Assembly: GCF_000255115.2 (NCBI RefSeq)
Contig: NC_018068.1
Location: 186,001 to 250,000, forward strand
Length of the DNA: 64,000 nucleotides
Reading direction: 5' to 3'
Source of the DNA: Desulfosporosinus acidiphilus SJ4
Lineage (GTDB): Bacteria; Bacillota; Desulfitobacteriia; Desulfitobacteriales; Desulfitobacteriaceae
Positions 44,520 to 53,766 of this stretch are shown here, in pieces. Under the pieces are notes generated by a model. That model ran no database searches, was not told the DNA's origin, and saw only the letters and a program-made list of their open reading frames with translations. Made by a program: the position numbers and the translations under genes. How positions within the stretch are numbered: the first letter of the stretch is position 1; every line of letters starts with the position of its first letter.

Positions 44520-45257
44520 ATGAGGCAGAAAAAATGGGAGATTTCCCTAGGAATTGGTTTATGCGCTTTATCTTTTATTCTCTATTTTATTAAAGACCTC
44601 TACTTTAATGATGCACGAGCAATTTTCGGTGAAATCCTATCCCAAATTGCCTTTCTTCCTTTGTATATTCTTCTCTCGACCATTATCATGGACAGTTTAT
44701 TAAGTCAAAGGGAGAAAGTGCAGAGACTAAAAAAGTTAAACATGGTTATTGGGGCATTTTTTAGCGAGACGGGCGTCGAACTGCTTCAAAGGCTCTCCGG
44801 GTTTGATCAGACATGGGAGGAGACGGCAGCCTTAATTTTACATCAGGATTGGTCGCAAAAAGTCAAAGCAATGGAGCGGTGGCTGGGAACAGGGGGCATT
44901 CTGGTAAATAGTCACGCCGGAGATCTGGAAGAGGTGAGTACGTTTCTGCTAAGAAAACGGGAATTCCTGCTGAGAATGCTGGAGAATCCCAATCTCCTGG
45001 AACATGAATCTTTCACAGAACTTCTTTGGGCAGTGTTCCATTTGTCGGAGGAATTAAGCAGCCGCCATAATCTCAGTCAACTCAGTGAGGCCGACTTCCA
45101 TCACTTTTCTGGTGATATTAAAAGAGCCTATTGTTTGCTGATCTCAGAATGGCTGAATTACATGATTCATTTGAAGGAAGACTACCCGTTTTTATTTTCC
45201 TTCTATGCTAGGACAAATCCTTTTGATCCGACAGCCCAGGCCGCAATTCCATCATAA
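44520..45257 (+). CDS. Unrecognised membrane-anchored protein
   Basis: The 245-residue protein has two N-terminal membrane spans (about 9-27 and 38-60) and a long soluble, helical, cytosolic part (about 65-245) with a short coiled-coil-like start (SQREKVQRLKKLNMV). No enzyme motif is seen. GGAGGAG precedes the ATG. Its position after the YgbA-like gene (84 nt) may mean co-transcription. Function unknown. Confidence 0.75.
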   Translation: MRQKKWEISLGIGLCALSFILYFIKDLYFNDARAIFGEILSQIAFLPLYILLSTIIMDSLLSQREKVQRLKKLNMVIGAFFSETGVELLQRLSGFDQTWEETAALILHQDWSQKVKAMERWLGTGGILVNSHAGDLEEVSTFLLRKREFLLRMLENPNLLEHESFTELLWAVFHLSEELSSRHNLSQLSEADFHHFSGDIKRAYCLLISEWLNYMIHLKEDYPFLFSFYARTNPFDPTAQAAIPS

Positions 45258-45346
45258 ATAATCTTCCCAGTGGATAAAGAGATATTGAGTGTAAGAGTTT
45301 CTATCAGCTGTCAAAAATATAAACTGTTTTCTATGTGAGACTAGAT

Positions 45347-46564
45347 TTAGGGAACAGAGGGTAATTCATCTATTTGGGAAGCAAGTAAAGGGCGCACAAG
45401 CCTTCCATAGAGAAAAAACATGACCATCGAGGCAGCCATGAAAAAGAGGGCCAGCATCCAAACGTGGGAACCTCCCCCGGAATCAAAGATCACTCCGCCC
45501 AAAAAGGGGCCAATCATACGCCCGCCGGCAGAGGAACCACCTACGATACCTTGATAAGCGCCGGTCTTTCCCGAGGGGGCGAGCTGAGCAGAGGCTGCAG
45601 GAACTCCCGGTAAAATCAGCATTTCTCCCAGAGTGATTATGAGTATAGCAATAACATAGGATGCATAGGGGAGCCTGGCCCATATAATGATGAAACCAAT
45701 GGATATCAGCAAAGCTGAGAGATAAAACTGCCGTTGAAACGACTGAGCGAAAGTTCTGATGATCCAGTTAATAAGAGGCTGCAGGGTAACGATAAAAACA
45801 CCGTTTAGTGTCCAAAGAATGCTGTAGGAAAAGAGAGAAAAACCTATCTGGGTCATGACTACCGGCAGAATTGACACGAGTTGGATATAAGCGCCCCATA
45901 CAAAGAAAATGCCGCCTCCTAAGGCAAGGAGTACTTTAAAGCCGGGGTCTTTGCTCAAGCTTAAGGAAGAACGTTTAGCGGATGCCGAAGAAGGGGACGT
46001 CTTAGGCTCTGAAATACCGAAGGACACTAAGAGAAAATAGATTAAAAATGCTAAGGCATTTAAGGAAAAGGTCAGTCGAAATGAGACTTGAGCGATGAGT
46101 CCTCCAATTGCAGTTCCGATGGCAACTCCCGCATTGTTGGAAACATAGAGCAAATTAAACCCTCGTCGGCCGCCTTCCGGCCAAACAGCATGAAGGAGAG
46201 CATTTAGGGGAACAAAAATAAATGCTTGGGCCAGGCCAAAGAGGATAAAGCCAGGCATATAAACTCTCCAGACAGGGAAGCATCCGATTGATCCTACGGA
46301 TGAAACAGCACCGATAAGGCCAATCAGCATCATTTTTTTATATCCAAACCGGTCGGCAAGAAAACCGCTTAGGAATTGTCCTAAGAGAGAGGCAGCAGAT
46401 TGAAGGGCCAGAAGACTGCCCGCCTCGGTTAAAGTTCGACCGAGAACATTATGCATAAAGAGACTGTTTAACGGCCACATCAAAGAATTTCCAATGGACT
46501 GGATAAATCCTCCAATGATTAAAATCACGACAGCACGCGGGATATCTGAACCTTTAAAAATCAA
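45347..46564 (-). CDS. MFS transporter (drug-exporter type)
   Basis: A roughly 405-residue, 12-span protein with GFLADRFGYKKMMLIGL between spans 2 and 3 (MFS motif A) and a matching second half. It is probably a proton-driven exporter; the substrate is unknown. TTG at 46564 is preferred because AAAGGTGG lies 7-8 nt upstream; the GTG at 46576 overlaps that site. Divergent from the UspA gene. Confidence 0.85.
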   Translation of the reverse strand: MIFKGSDIPRAVVILIIGGFIQSIGNSLMWPLNSLFMHNVLGRTLTEAGSLLALQSAASLLGQFLSGFLADRFGYKKMMLIGLIGAVSSVGSIGCFPVWRVYMPGFILFGLAQAFIFVPLNALLHAVWPEGGRRGFNLLYVSNNAGVAIGTAIGGLIAQVSFRLTFSLNALAFLIYFLLVSFGISEPKTSPSSASAKRSSLSLSKDPGFKVLLALGGGIFFVWGAYIQLVSILPVVMTQIGFSLFSYSILWTLNGVFIVTLQPLINWIIRTFAQSFQRQFYLSALLISIGFIIIWARLPYASYVIAILIITLGEMLILPGVPAASAQLAPSGKTGAYQGIVGGSSAGGRMIGPFLGGVIFDSGGGSHVWMLALFFMAASMVMFFLYGRLVRPLLASQIDELPSVP

Positions 46565-46744
46565 AAAAGAAACCACCTTTTAATAGTATGCTATTTCTAA
46601 CTACTTCGACATACGAACCAAAAACCCTTTACTACGTCGTTTGGTATAATTTTTTACCAGCTTGAACTATAGATCGTATTGCGAGTTGTGAGAATAGGAT
46701 ATAATAAAGGAAGGAAGACCATATTTTGTAAGGGAGTGATAGGA

Positions 46745-47173
46745 TTGTTTAAAAGAATTCTCGTCCCTACCGATGCCTCTGAATTTTCACGGCGTGCTCT
46801 GAAAGCTGCTATTGACTTAGCTCAAACCGTAAAGGCTGAGATTGAACTCTTACATGTTAGTTATACCCCCCAGGCCTTTTGGGGATATACGATTTCATAT
46901 GGGATTACTGTAACTCAGGATCAATTGGACCAAAGTGGAGAACTGGCCTTAGAAGCAACTCTCACGGGTATTGACAGTTCAACCGTAGTTATCAAGAAGA
47001 AAATTGAATCAGGTCACCCTGTGACTGTAATCTTAGATGAGATTAAAAATGAAGGAATTGATCTTGTTATTATGGGCAGTCATGGCTATGGACCAATCAC
47101 TGGGTCAGTCTTAGGCAGCGTCAGCCAGAGAGTGCTGCAAAGGGCTAATTGTCCGGTATTGATTATTAAGTAA
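46745..47173 (+). CDS. Universal stress protein (UspA family)
   Basis: The 142-residue protein opens MFKRILVPTDASEFSRRALKAAIDLA and has the ATP-binding-type motif IVMGSHGYGPITGSVLGSVSQRVLQRANCPVLI (G-2x-G-9x-G-S/T). The TTG at 46745 was chosen for its GGGAG site; it restores the canonical start. Cytosolic; role in stress survival by family. Single gene. Confidence 0.92.
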   Translation: MFKRILVPTDASEFSRRALKAAIDLAQTVKAEIELLHVSYTPQAFWGYTISYGITVTQDQLDQSGELALEATLTGIDSSTVVIKKKIESGHPVTVILDEIKNEGIDLVIMGSHGYGPITGSVLGSVSQRVLQRANCPVLIIK

Positions 47174-47297
47174 GGATAGGTTAGGTTAATATTTCGAGTA
47201 CGCTAGATGAATGATGTCATATTGTGAGAGCAGATAGCGACAAAGAGAAATTCCAGGTAAGGTTTTGAAAGGTTAAAGCGACATTTTGGTCTGAAAA

Positions 47298-47321
47298 CCC
47301 TGCATTCATTGCAGGGATTTT
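47298..47321 (+). terminator. Terminator after the UspA gene
   Basis: CCCTGCA (47298-47304) pairs with TGCAGGG (47310-47316), followed by ATTTTTG. Short but well formed. Confidence 0.65.
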
Positions 47322-47441
47322 TGCTCTAAGCGCGAATAGCAGAGGTAAGGAATTAATGATTCGGGTCTTGCGCAATAAATTAACGATATGGAGGTGCCGG
47401 CGAGGTCCTTTAATGAGGTAAGGATTTGTCGCTTTACGTTC

Positions 47442-47747
47442 ATGAGAGAGCATAATAATATTTGGCTGAGTCCGGAAGAACTCCAACAGATGCTGCAGGG
47501 CTCTTTGCTATGGATGGATGTGGCATCACGTTCAACATCGTCTCAGATAGGGATGAGAAAACTGGGAGACCTGACCTTGCAATCACGACCGATTTTCGAA
47601 GAAACGGTTCAACTTCCCAAAACGGAGTTTTTCGAGAAAAGTGATGAAAGCAGGTGCCTGGAAGGACAGCCCGTCGTTTGGCTTCTAGCCAGTATTAGCC
47701 TTTTGACGTTGTCATCCTGGTTTTATTTTGTTTTGTTTGCCAAATGA
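47442..47747 (+). CDS. Small unrecognised protein with a C-terminal membrane span
   Basis: The 101-residue frame starts MREHNNIWLSPEELQQML and ends with one hydrophobic span (about 80-98). A clear ribosome site is lacking (a weak AAGGA lies about 20 nt upstream), and no family is recognised. A terminator follows directly, which favours a real gene. An upstream ATG at 47388 in the same frame is possible. Confidence 0.4.
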   Translation: MREHNNIWLSPEELQQMLQGSLLWMDVASRSTSSQIGMRKLGDLTLQSRPIFEETVQLPKTEFFEKSDESRCLEGQPVVWLLASISLLTLSSWFYFVLFAK

Positions 47748-47788
47748 GCATCACCAATCATGAATATAATAAGTTTTTCCTGAATTTG

Positions 47789-47815
47789 AAGGCCGTCTGA
47801 AAAGACGGCCTTTTT
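47789..47815 (+). terminator. Terminator upstream of the ctsR operon
   Basis: AAGGCCGTCT (47789-47798), GAAA loop, AGACGGCC (47803-47810) and TTTTT. A strong, compact terminator. The 100 nt that follow (47820-47925) are unusually GC-rich and hold no gene that I recognise. Confidence 0.92.
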
Positions 47816-47947
47816 GTACTATTACCCACCATGCCACCGCGCCGCATCGTTCACTCCGCAATCCGAGGCTCGCTCACTTGCATGCGCGGGAGCTGTCATC
47901 TCAAGCTCGGCACGAGTCAAATTTTTTTGATTTTTTTAAAAAAGCCT

Positions 47948-48002
47948 TTGCAAATTAAGTGAAAAATGGGTATCATATAGTCAGAAGGTCAGGGAAGGTC
48001 AA
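47948..48002 (+). promoter_or_regulatory. ctsR promoter with CtsR heptad operator
   Basis: TTGCAA (47948-47953), 17 nt and TATCAT (47971-47976) make the promoter. AAGGTCAGGGAAGGTCAA (47985-48002) is a direct heptad repeat close to the known CtsR box (A/GGTCAAA-NAN-A/GGTCAAA), so CtsR should repress its own operon. Confidence 0.8.
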
Positions 48003-48056
48003 TGTTTAATGGGTTAGGCTTATGTGAAGATTATTGAAACAAGGAGTACATCAAAT

Positions 48057-48527
48057 ATGGGAAATCTTGCGGATCGCATAGAGGAATATCTTAAAAGAAT
48101 TCTGGAACAAACGTCAGAGGGTTATATTATATTACAACGTAGTGAGCTGGCGGGAGAATTTGACTGCGTTCCATCTCAGATTAACTATGTATTGGATACT
48201 CGGTTTACCGTTGAACGGGGTTATTTAGTGGAAAGCCGCCGGGGAGGCGGAGGCTACTTGCGTATCATCCGTTTGGGATTAGGGTTGGAAGGCCAATATC
48301 AACAGGTCATGCGCCAGTTAATAGGTGATCAGCTTACGCGGGAGCGCTGCAATGGCTTAGTTGATCGATTGCTGGATGAACAAATCGTAACACCTCGAGA
48401 AGCAGCTCTGATTAAAGGGATTCTCTCGGGAGGATCTTTAAGCGGCGAGTTTAGAGATTGGGACCTGCTGCGTGCTCACTTGATGAAGAACATTTTAACC
48501 ACGTTGAGCAGGGACGATTTGGTTTAA
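48057..48527 (+). CDS. ctsR: Class III stress repressor CtsR
   Basis: The 156-residue protein starts MGNLADRIEEYLKRILEQ and has FDCVPSQINYVLDTRFTVERGYLVESRRGGGGYLRI, the winged helix with glycine-rich wing that is diagnostic of CtsR. It represses clp genes and is inactivated by heat and by McsB. ATG at 48057 has AAGGAG 10 nt upstream. First gene of ctsR-mcsA-mcsB-clpC. Confidence 0.95.
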   Translation: MGNLADRIEEYLKRILEQTSEGYIILQRSELAGEFDCVPSQINYVLDTRFTVERGYLVESRRGGGGYLRIIRLGLGLEGQYQQVMRQLIGDQLTRERCNGLVDRLLDEQIVTPREAALIKGILSGGSLSGEFRDWDLLRAHLMKNILTTLSRDDLV

Positions 48528-48540
48528 AGGGGGATTTAGT

Positions 48541-49056
48541 GTGCTTTGTCAGCATTGTCAACAAAGAGAAGCGAAAGTTCAAATAACGAAAACTGAAAAT
48601 GGAGAGACTCATGAAGTTTATCTTTGTGAAGTCTGTGCAAAACAAGCCAAGGAAGTCAGTTTTATTTTTCATCCGGTTATCGTACCGGAGTTTCTTCAGG
48701 CTTTATTTGGTTTAAATCCGAAATTGCCGGAACAGCCTTCGGAGAAGGTTTGCCCTAAGTGCGGCATATCCTTTTCGAAAATTACCCAAGCCGGTAAGCT
48801 GGGCTGCAGTACCTGTTACGAAACCTTTGAGACACAACTGGAACCTTTGCTCCGGCGAATTCATGGCGGGGGACAGAATGTCGGTAAGATTCCAGCCAGA
48901 CGGGGAATTGCTATCAAAAGCCGGTTAGAAGAACGAAAGCTTAAGGAAAAGCTTCAACTTTTAATTCAACAGGAAAACTTTGAAGAGGCTGCCCTGGTCC
49001 GGGATCAAATTCGCAAGATCGAACAGCTCAAGGGAGGGGAACAACTTGACACGTAA
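48541..49056 (+). CDS. mcsA: McsB activator / zinc-finger protein McsA
   Basis: The 171-residue protein has the zinc-binding pairs CQHCQQREA, CEVCAKQ, CPKCGISF and CSTCYETF (four CxxC), then a C-terminal UVR motif (QLLIQQENFEEAALVRDQIRKIE). McsA activates the arginine kinase McsB and links it to ClpC. GTG start at 48541; its end overlaps mcsB by 11 nt. Confidence 0.93.
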   Translation: MLCQHCQQREAKVQITKTENGETHEVYLCEVCAKQAKEVSFIFHPVIVPEFLQALFGLNPKLPEQPSEKVCPKCGISFSKITQAGKLGCSTCYETFETQLEPLLRRIHGGGQNVGKIPARRGIAIKSRLEERKLKEKLQLLIQQENFEEAALVRDQIRKIEQLKGGEQLDT

Positions 49057-50086
49057 AGAACTGCTGCTGCAAAACAGCGCTTGGATGGTGGAATCTGATT
49101 CACCAGTTGTTATCAGCAGTCGAGTACGGCTGGCACGTAATTTGGAGAACTTTCCCTTCCCGCACGTTTTAAATACCGAAGGCGCCAGGCAGGTGGAACA
49201 AACCTTATCTCAAGTTTTTAACGATATAAATGTTGACCAAGAATCTTTACAATATATGTCCCTGACCAATCTGACCACTATTGAACAGCAGGTGCTTATT
49301 GAGAAACATTTAATCAGTCCGAGTTTGGGAGGAACCTCAGGTGCCAGCGGAGTGGCGCTCGCAAAGGATCACAAATACGCCATCATGGTCAATGAAGAAG
49401 ATCATTTGAGAATTCAGGTACTTCTGCCAGGGAAACAACTCCTGGAGAGCCATCGTTTAGCAATGGCTTTAGATGATGCTTTAGAGGAAAAACTTGACTT
49501 TGCCTATCGGGAAAACCAGGGGTATCTTACCGCTTGTCCGACGAATGTTGGAACAGGTCTTAGAGCTTCGGTGATGGTCCATTTGCCGGGGTTGGTAATG
49601 ACCAAACAAGTGCAGCAAGTTTTGGGAGCTTTGGCAAACTTGGGTTTAGCCATTCGGGGCTTATACGGTGAAGGATCTCAAGCCTATGGCCAGATGTTCC
49701 AGGTATCTAATCAAATCACCTTGGGGAAAAGTGAAGAGGACATTCTTACGCATTTGGAAGCAGTGACAGGACAAATCTTAGAGCATGAACTTCAGGCTCG
49801 TGACTATCTTCGTCGTCAGATGCCCTTATTTCTGGAAGACAAGGTCTGGAGAGCCCGCGGTATTTTGAAAAACGCCCGGCTGCTTACCTCAGAAGATGCC
49901 ATGCAGTTATTGTCCCAAGATCGCTTGGGTACGGATATGGGAATATTGCCCAAGAACAAAGATAGTTTTGCAACGATGATTGTTGATACTCGACCAGGAT
50001 GTTTGCAATATATCCTTGATCGGGAACTGGACCCCAGTCAGAGAGACGGGGAAAGAGCTCGCTTGATTCGCGAACGAACCACGTAG
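49046..50086 (+). CDS. mcsB: Protein arginine kinase McsB
   Basis: The 346-residue phosphagen kinase-like protein has VISSRVRLARNLENFPFP, NEEDHLRIQVL and GLYGEGSQAYGQMFQVSNQITLGKSEEDI. It phosphorylates arginine on substrate proteins, marking them for ClpCP and inactivating CtsR. TTG at 49046 follows GGGAGGGGAA and overlaps the mcsA stop, so translation is coupled. Confidence 0.95.
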   Translation: MTRKELLLQNSAWMVESDSPVVISSRVRLARNLENFPFPHVLNTEGARQVEQTLSQVFNDINVDQESLQYMSLTNLTTIEQQVLIEKHLISPSLGGTSGASGVALAKDHKYAIMVNEEDHLRIQVLLPGKQLLESHRLAMALDDALEEKLDFAYRENQGYLTACPTNVGTGLRASVMVHLPGLVMTKQVQQVLGALANLGLAIRGLYGEGSQAYGQMFQVSNQITLGKSEEDILTHLEAVTGQILEHELQARDYLRRQMPLFLEDKVWRARGILKNARLLTSEDAMQLLSQDRLGTDMGILPKNKDSFATMIVDTRPGCLQYILDRELDPSQRDGERARLIRERTT

Positions 50087-50141
50087 TTGAATAAACGAAA
50101 AAGCAGTTTTGAATTCACTTTATCTAGAAAGGATGAAAGCA

Positions 50142-52583
50142 ATGAAAGGACGTTATACAGAACGCGCCGAGAAAGTTTTGACGATAGCCGAGAACGAAGC
50201 CAAACGCATGGGTCACAAAGTTGTAGGCACTGAACACATTTTGCTGGGGCTCATTGAAGAAGGAGAAGGAATTGCAGCTCAGGCATTGAAAGGCTTGGGT
50301 TTGGATCCGGTAAAAGTTCGAACCATGGTAGAAGAAGTCACAGGTGTAGGTCAACCTAATACCGGAACCGTGGAACTGACACCTCGGGTAAAAAGGGTCT
50401 TGGAGTTAGCCAATGAGGAAGCACATCGTCAGGATGTCAATTATATCGGGACAGAGCACATTCTTTTAGGCCTTATCATGGAAGGAGAGGGGATTGCCGC
50501 CCGAATCCTGGCTAATCTTAATGTCAATCCGGAAAGGGTTTGGAAGCAAGTAGTTAAGCTCTTAGGAGGAGAATTGGAGGAATCTCCAGTCCCACCTTCC
50601 AATTCAGGTCCGGTTTCCAAAAACGGCGGCCCAGCCAATACTCCCTCCTTAAATGAATTTGGGCGAGACCTCACCCAGCAAGCGCGTGAGGGCAGACTTG
50701 ATCCGGTGATAGGCCGGGAAAAGGAAATAGAACGAGTGATCCAGGTCTTAAGCCGGCGGACAAAAAATAATCCGGCTTTAATTGGAGAGCCGGGTGTAGG
50801 GAAAACAGCTATTGCCGAAGGTTTGGCTCAAGGAATTATCAATAATAGGGTACCGGAGATTCTTATCAACAAACGGGTAATAACGCTTGATCTTTCGGCG
50901 ATGGTTGCAGGCAGCAAATATCGTGGCGAATTTGAAGAACGATTGAAAAAGGTCATGGATGAAATACGGGCTGATGGAAATATTATCCTCTTTATTGATG
51001 AATTGCATACACTCATTGGAGCGGGTGCAGCCGAAGGAGCTATTGACGCAGCCAATATTTTAAAACCGGCTTTAGCCCGCGGCGAATTGCAATGTATAGG
51101 AGCCACAACATTAGAAGAATATCGTAAGTATATTGAAAAAGATTCAGCCTTGGAACGTCGTTTCCAACCTATCACAGTCAGCGAACCAACGGTTGAGGAA
51201 GCCATTTTAATTCTTCGTGGTCTGAGGGACCGTTATGAAGCTCACCACAGGGTAAAAATTACTGATGAGGCCATTGAAAGTGCCGTTCGCCTGTCCGACC
51301 GGTATGTATCCGATCGCTTCCTGCCTGATAAAGCCATTGACTTGATGGATGAAGCTGCTTCCAAAGTTCGCCTCACCAGTTATATCGCACCTCCCGACTT
51401 AAAATCCCTTGAAGGGGAAATTGAACGCCTGAAGAAGGAGAAGGAAGCAGCTGTCGCCGGTCAGGAATTTGAAAAAGCAGCCCAGTTAAGAGATTCTGAA
51501 CACAAACTCAAAGAAGAACTGGCGAAACAACGGGAAGAATGGGAAAGCAAGCGCCAAAAGGAAAATTCGATGGTATTAGAGGATGATATTGCTCAGGTTG
51601 TGGCCAGCTGGACCGGTATTCCTGTCAAGAAATTAGCTCAGGCTGAAAGCGAACGCCTCCTGAACCTAGAGGAAATTCTTCACAAAAGAGTGATTGGACA
51701 AGATGATGCCGTGACTGCCGTTGCCCGGGCAGTTCGCCGAGCGCGCGCAGGCTTAAAAGATCCCAAGCGTCCCATTGGCTCATTCATTTTCCTTGGCCCC
51801 ACAGGTGTTGGAAAAACAGAACTTGGTCGTTCTTTAGCTGAGGCGATGTTTGGAGATGAAAAAGCTTTAATTCGCATTGATATGTCGGAATATATGGAGA
51901 AGCATGCAGTCTCTCGTTTGGTAGGAGCTCCTCCGGGATATGTTGGACATGACGAAGGCGGACAACTCACGGAAGCCGTAAGAAGAAAACCCTACAGTGT
52001 TATTTTGCTGGACGAAATTGAAAAAGCCCATCCCGAGGTGTTTAATATTTTGCTTCAAGTGCTGGAAGATGGACGGCTTACGGACACCAAAGGGAGAACT
52101 GTTGATTTCCGCAATACGGTGATTATCATGACCTCCAACGTCGGTTCCTCCTTCTTACGCAAGGAAGCCATGGGGTTTGCTGCTCAGAAAGATGAGAAAA
52201 CAGAGTACAAAAACATGCGCGGTCAGGTCATGGAGGAGTTAAAACGAACGTTCCGTCCTGAGTTTCTGAATCGTATTGATGAGCTTGTGGTGTTCCATTC
52301 CTTGAAGAAAGAACATTTGGCGAAAATCACGGAAATTCTTGCTCTGCAAATGAATAAACGTTTGAAAGAGTACGGGTTGGAACTTCAAATCGATTCCAGC
52401 GTAATTGAACTCATTGCCAAGGAAGGTAATGATCCTACCTTTGGAGCACGACCATTGCGCAGATCAATCCAACGTTTAATTGAAGATGCATTATCTGAGA
52501 AGATTCTTCAAGGAGAATTCAAAGTTGGAGATAAAATCTGTGCCCAGGCGGAGCAGGATAAGATAATCTTTACTAAATGTTAA
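50142..52583 (+). CDS. clpC: ATP-dependent Clp protease ATPase subunit ClpC
   Basis: The 813-residue Hsp100 protein has the double Clp N-domain ([20 protein letters not shown] repeated as [10 protein letters not shown]), two AAA modules (Walker [10 protein letters not shown] and GPTGVGKTE; Walker [10 protein letters not shown] and ILLDEIEKA) and a middle UVR segment ([18 protein letters not shown]). It unfolds arginine-phosphorylated proteins for ClpP. ATG at 50142 follows AAAGGA at 9 nt. Last gene of the ctsR operon. Confidence 0.95.
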   Translation: MKGRYTERAEKVLTIAENEAKRMGHKVVGTEHILLGLIEEGEGIAAQALKGLGLDPVKVRTMVEEVTGVGQPNTGTVELTPRVKRVLELANEEAHRQDVNYIGTEHILLGLIMEGEGIAARILANLNVNPERVWKQVVKLLGGELEESPVPPSNSGPVSKNGGPANTPSLNEFGRDLTQQAREGRLDPVIGREKEIERVIQVLSRRTKNNPALIGEPGVGKTAIAEGLAQGIINNRVPEILINKRVITLDLSAMVAGSKYRGEFEERLKKVMDEIRADGNIILFIDELHTLIGAGAAEGAIDAANILKPALARGELQCIGATTLEEYRKYIEKDSALERRFQPITVSEPTVEEAILILRGLRDRYEAHHRVKITDEAIESAVRLSDRYVSDRFLPDKAIDLMDEAASKVRLTSYIAPPDLKSLEGEIERLKKEKEAAVAGQEFEKAAQLRDSEHKLKEELAKQREEWESKRQKENSMVLEDDIAQVVASWTGIPVKKLAQAESERLLNLEEILHKRVIGQDDAVTAVARAVRRARAGLKDPKRPIGSFIFLGPTGVGKTELGRSLAEAMFGDEKALIRIDMSEYMEKHAVSRLVGAPPGYVGHDEGGQLTEAVRRKPYSVILLDEIEKAHPEVFNILLQVLEDGRLTDTKGRTVDFRNTVIIMTSNVGSSFLRKEAMGFAAQKDEKTEYKNMRGQVMEELKRTFRPEFLNRIDELVVFHSLKKEHLAKITEILALQMNKRLKEYGLELQIDSSVIELIAKEGNDPTFGARPLRRSIQRLIEDALSEKILQGEFKVGDKICAQAEQDKIIFTKC

Positions 52584-52676
52584 TTAGTTAAAAGAACTTT
52601 AAATTAATTAAGGTTTGTAATTCGTGTTGAATTGCAAGCATAAAACGTTTGTAACATGACAAACTAATTTAGATAC

Positions 52677-52710
52677 GTGAGGTTGTAACGTAAGATTACA
52701 GCCTCACTTT
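52677..52710 (+). terminator. Terminator after clpC
   Basis: GTGAGGTTGTAA (52677-52688) pairs with TTACAGCCTCAC (52696-52707) with one G-U pair, followed by TTTTATTTT. Confidence 0.88.
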
Positions 52711-52730
52711 TATTTTATTAGAGTGTATAA

Positions 52731-52805
52731 CTCTCGGTTAAATACGAGAAGAGTTAATACATGCTAAGACAGTGTCTTCGAGCACCAGATGAGTTTTTTT
52801 ATTCA
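52731..52805 (+). ncRNA. Structured RNA element, copy A
   Basis: Stem 1 AACTCT/AGAGTT (52729-52756) is followed by AATAC, then stem 2 GTGT-C-TTCG-A-GCAC. The same layout recurs at 55291-55362 with compensatory changes in stem 2. It ends near a T-run (52793-52799). It lies 120 nt before the membrane protein gene at 52922, as a leader RNA would. Class unknown. Confidence 0.45.
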
Positions 52806-52921
52806 TAGAAGAATAGTTATGCCTCTTGTTAACTATTAACATCGGTGATAAATAGTGGCTAAATTTATATGAACGAAGTGAACATACTAAACTTACTAAA
52901 TTAATCAAGGAGGCGTCTATA

Positions 52922-53527
52922 ATGTTCTTGAGAGCAATAAGTTTAGCAAGTAGTCTTCGTAATAGACTAGGCAAGACACAAGACTCTATTCTGACCGGAT
53001 TATTGGGAGGGTTCATAGGTACAGTCTTTATGGACTTATCTAATGAATTGATCTTCAGGGCAGGGAAAACAGAGGGGCGTTATGCCACAACGGCCGGTCA
53101 AATGTTCGTAAGTCCTTTGAGAACAAAACAAAAAAAGAATTTTGTTTTAGGGGAGATATTACATTTGGCCACAGGTTCGATTTTTGGCCTTCCCTTAATG
53201 TTTATTTTAAAGAAGACAGGAAAAGATCATTCTGTGGCCAAAGGGTTAGTTACGTCTATTTTATCATGGGGCGTTCTATATACAGGGGGACAAAAAATAG
53301 GCTTATATAAAAAGAACCGTTTGACGAAATCTCACTATTCGGCAATGTTTAATAACGTAATTTACGGGGTTACCGCTGCCAAAACCATGATAACCATAGC
53401 TGATCCCGCTATTTTTGAAAACCGAAAACAGAAAAACTCCAATACCTTTAATTCAAAAGGTGAGTACAATTATCTAATTGGCACGAATATGAATACCGAT
53501 CAGGAAACTCCAACCTATCTGCATTAA
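52922..53527 (+). CDS. Unrecognised membrane protein
   Basis: The 201-residue protein has a short amphipathic N-terminus, a glycine-rich hydrophobic span (about 20-38: ILTGLLGGFIGTVFMDLSNELIF), a second span (about 80-98) and a third (about 110-130), then a polar tail. A truncated paralogue lies at 16184-16417. AAGGAGG precedes the ATG. It is inserted between clpC and radA, which are often adjacent in Firmicutes. Function unknown. Confidence 0.7.
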   Translation: MFLRAISLASSLRNRLGKTQDSILTGLLGGFIGTVFMDLSNELIFRAGKTEGRYATTAGQMFVSPLRTKQKKNFVLGEILHLATGSIFGLPLMFILKKTGKDHSVAKGLVTSILSWGVLYTGGQKIGLYKKNRLTKSHYSAMFNNVIYGVTAAKTMITIADPAIFENRKQKNSNTFNSKGEYNYLIGTNMNTDQETPTYLH

Positions 53528-53597
53528 AATTTTGATTAAATAAAGTAAACAAAGCCGAGTCACCCACATTAAAAAGTATTAGCGCCTGTGAATATTG

Positions 53598-53636
53598 AAG
53601 GTTAAAAAGGGACGGGGGTGTTCCCTCTTTAACCTT
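53598..53636 (+). terminator. Long hairpin before radA
   Basis: AAGGTTAAAAAGGGA (53598-53612) pairs with TCCCTCTTTAACCTT (53622-53636) with one mismatch. No proper T-run follows, so it may be a terminator of the upstream gene or an RNA-stability hairpin. TTTAAC (53628-53633) with TATAAT (53650-53655) could be the radA promoter inside its right arm. Confidence 0.5.
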
Positions 53637-53766
53637 TGAAATAATGCATTATAATAAGAGTGAGATTATGCTAGTCTTAGGAATTCATAGAAACAGGCTG
53701 GGAAATTATGCGCGCTCAGGGTTTGAAAGCCTGCAAACAGATCGGATCACAGAAGTGAGGTTGGTT

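Noticed and set aside
50828-51205. 125-codon minus-strand frame inside clpC
   Set aside because: Antisense shadow of the first AAA module; no start signal.
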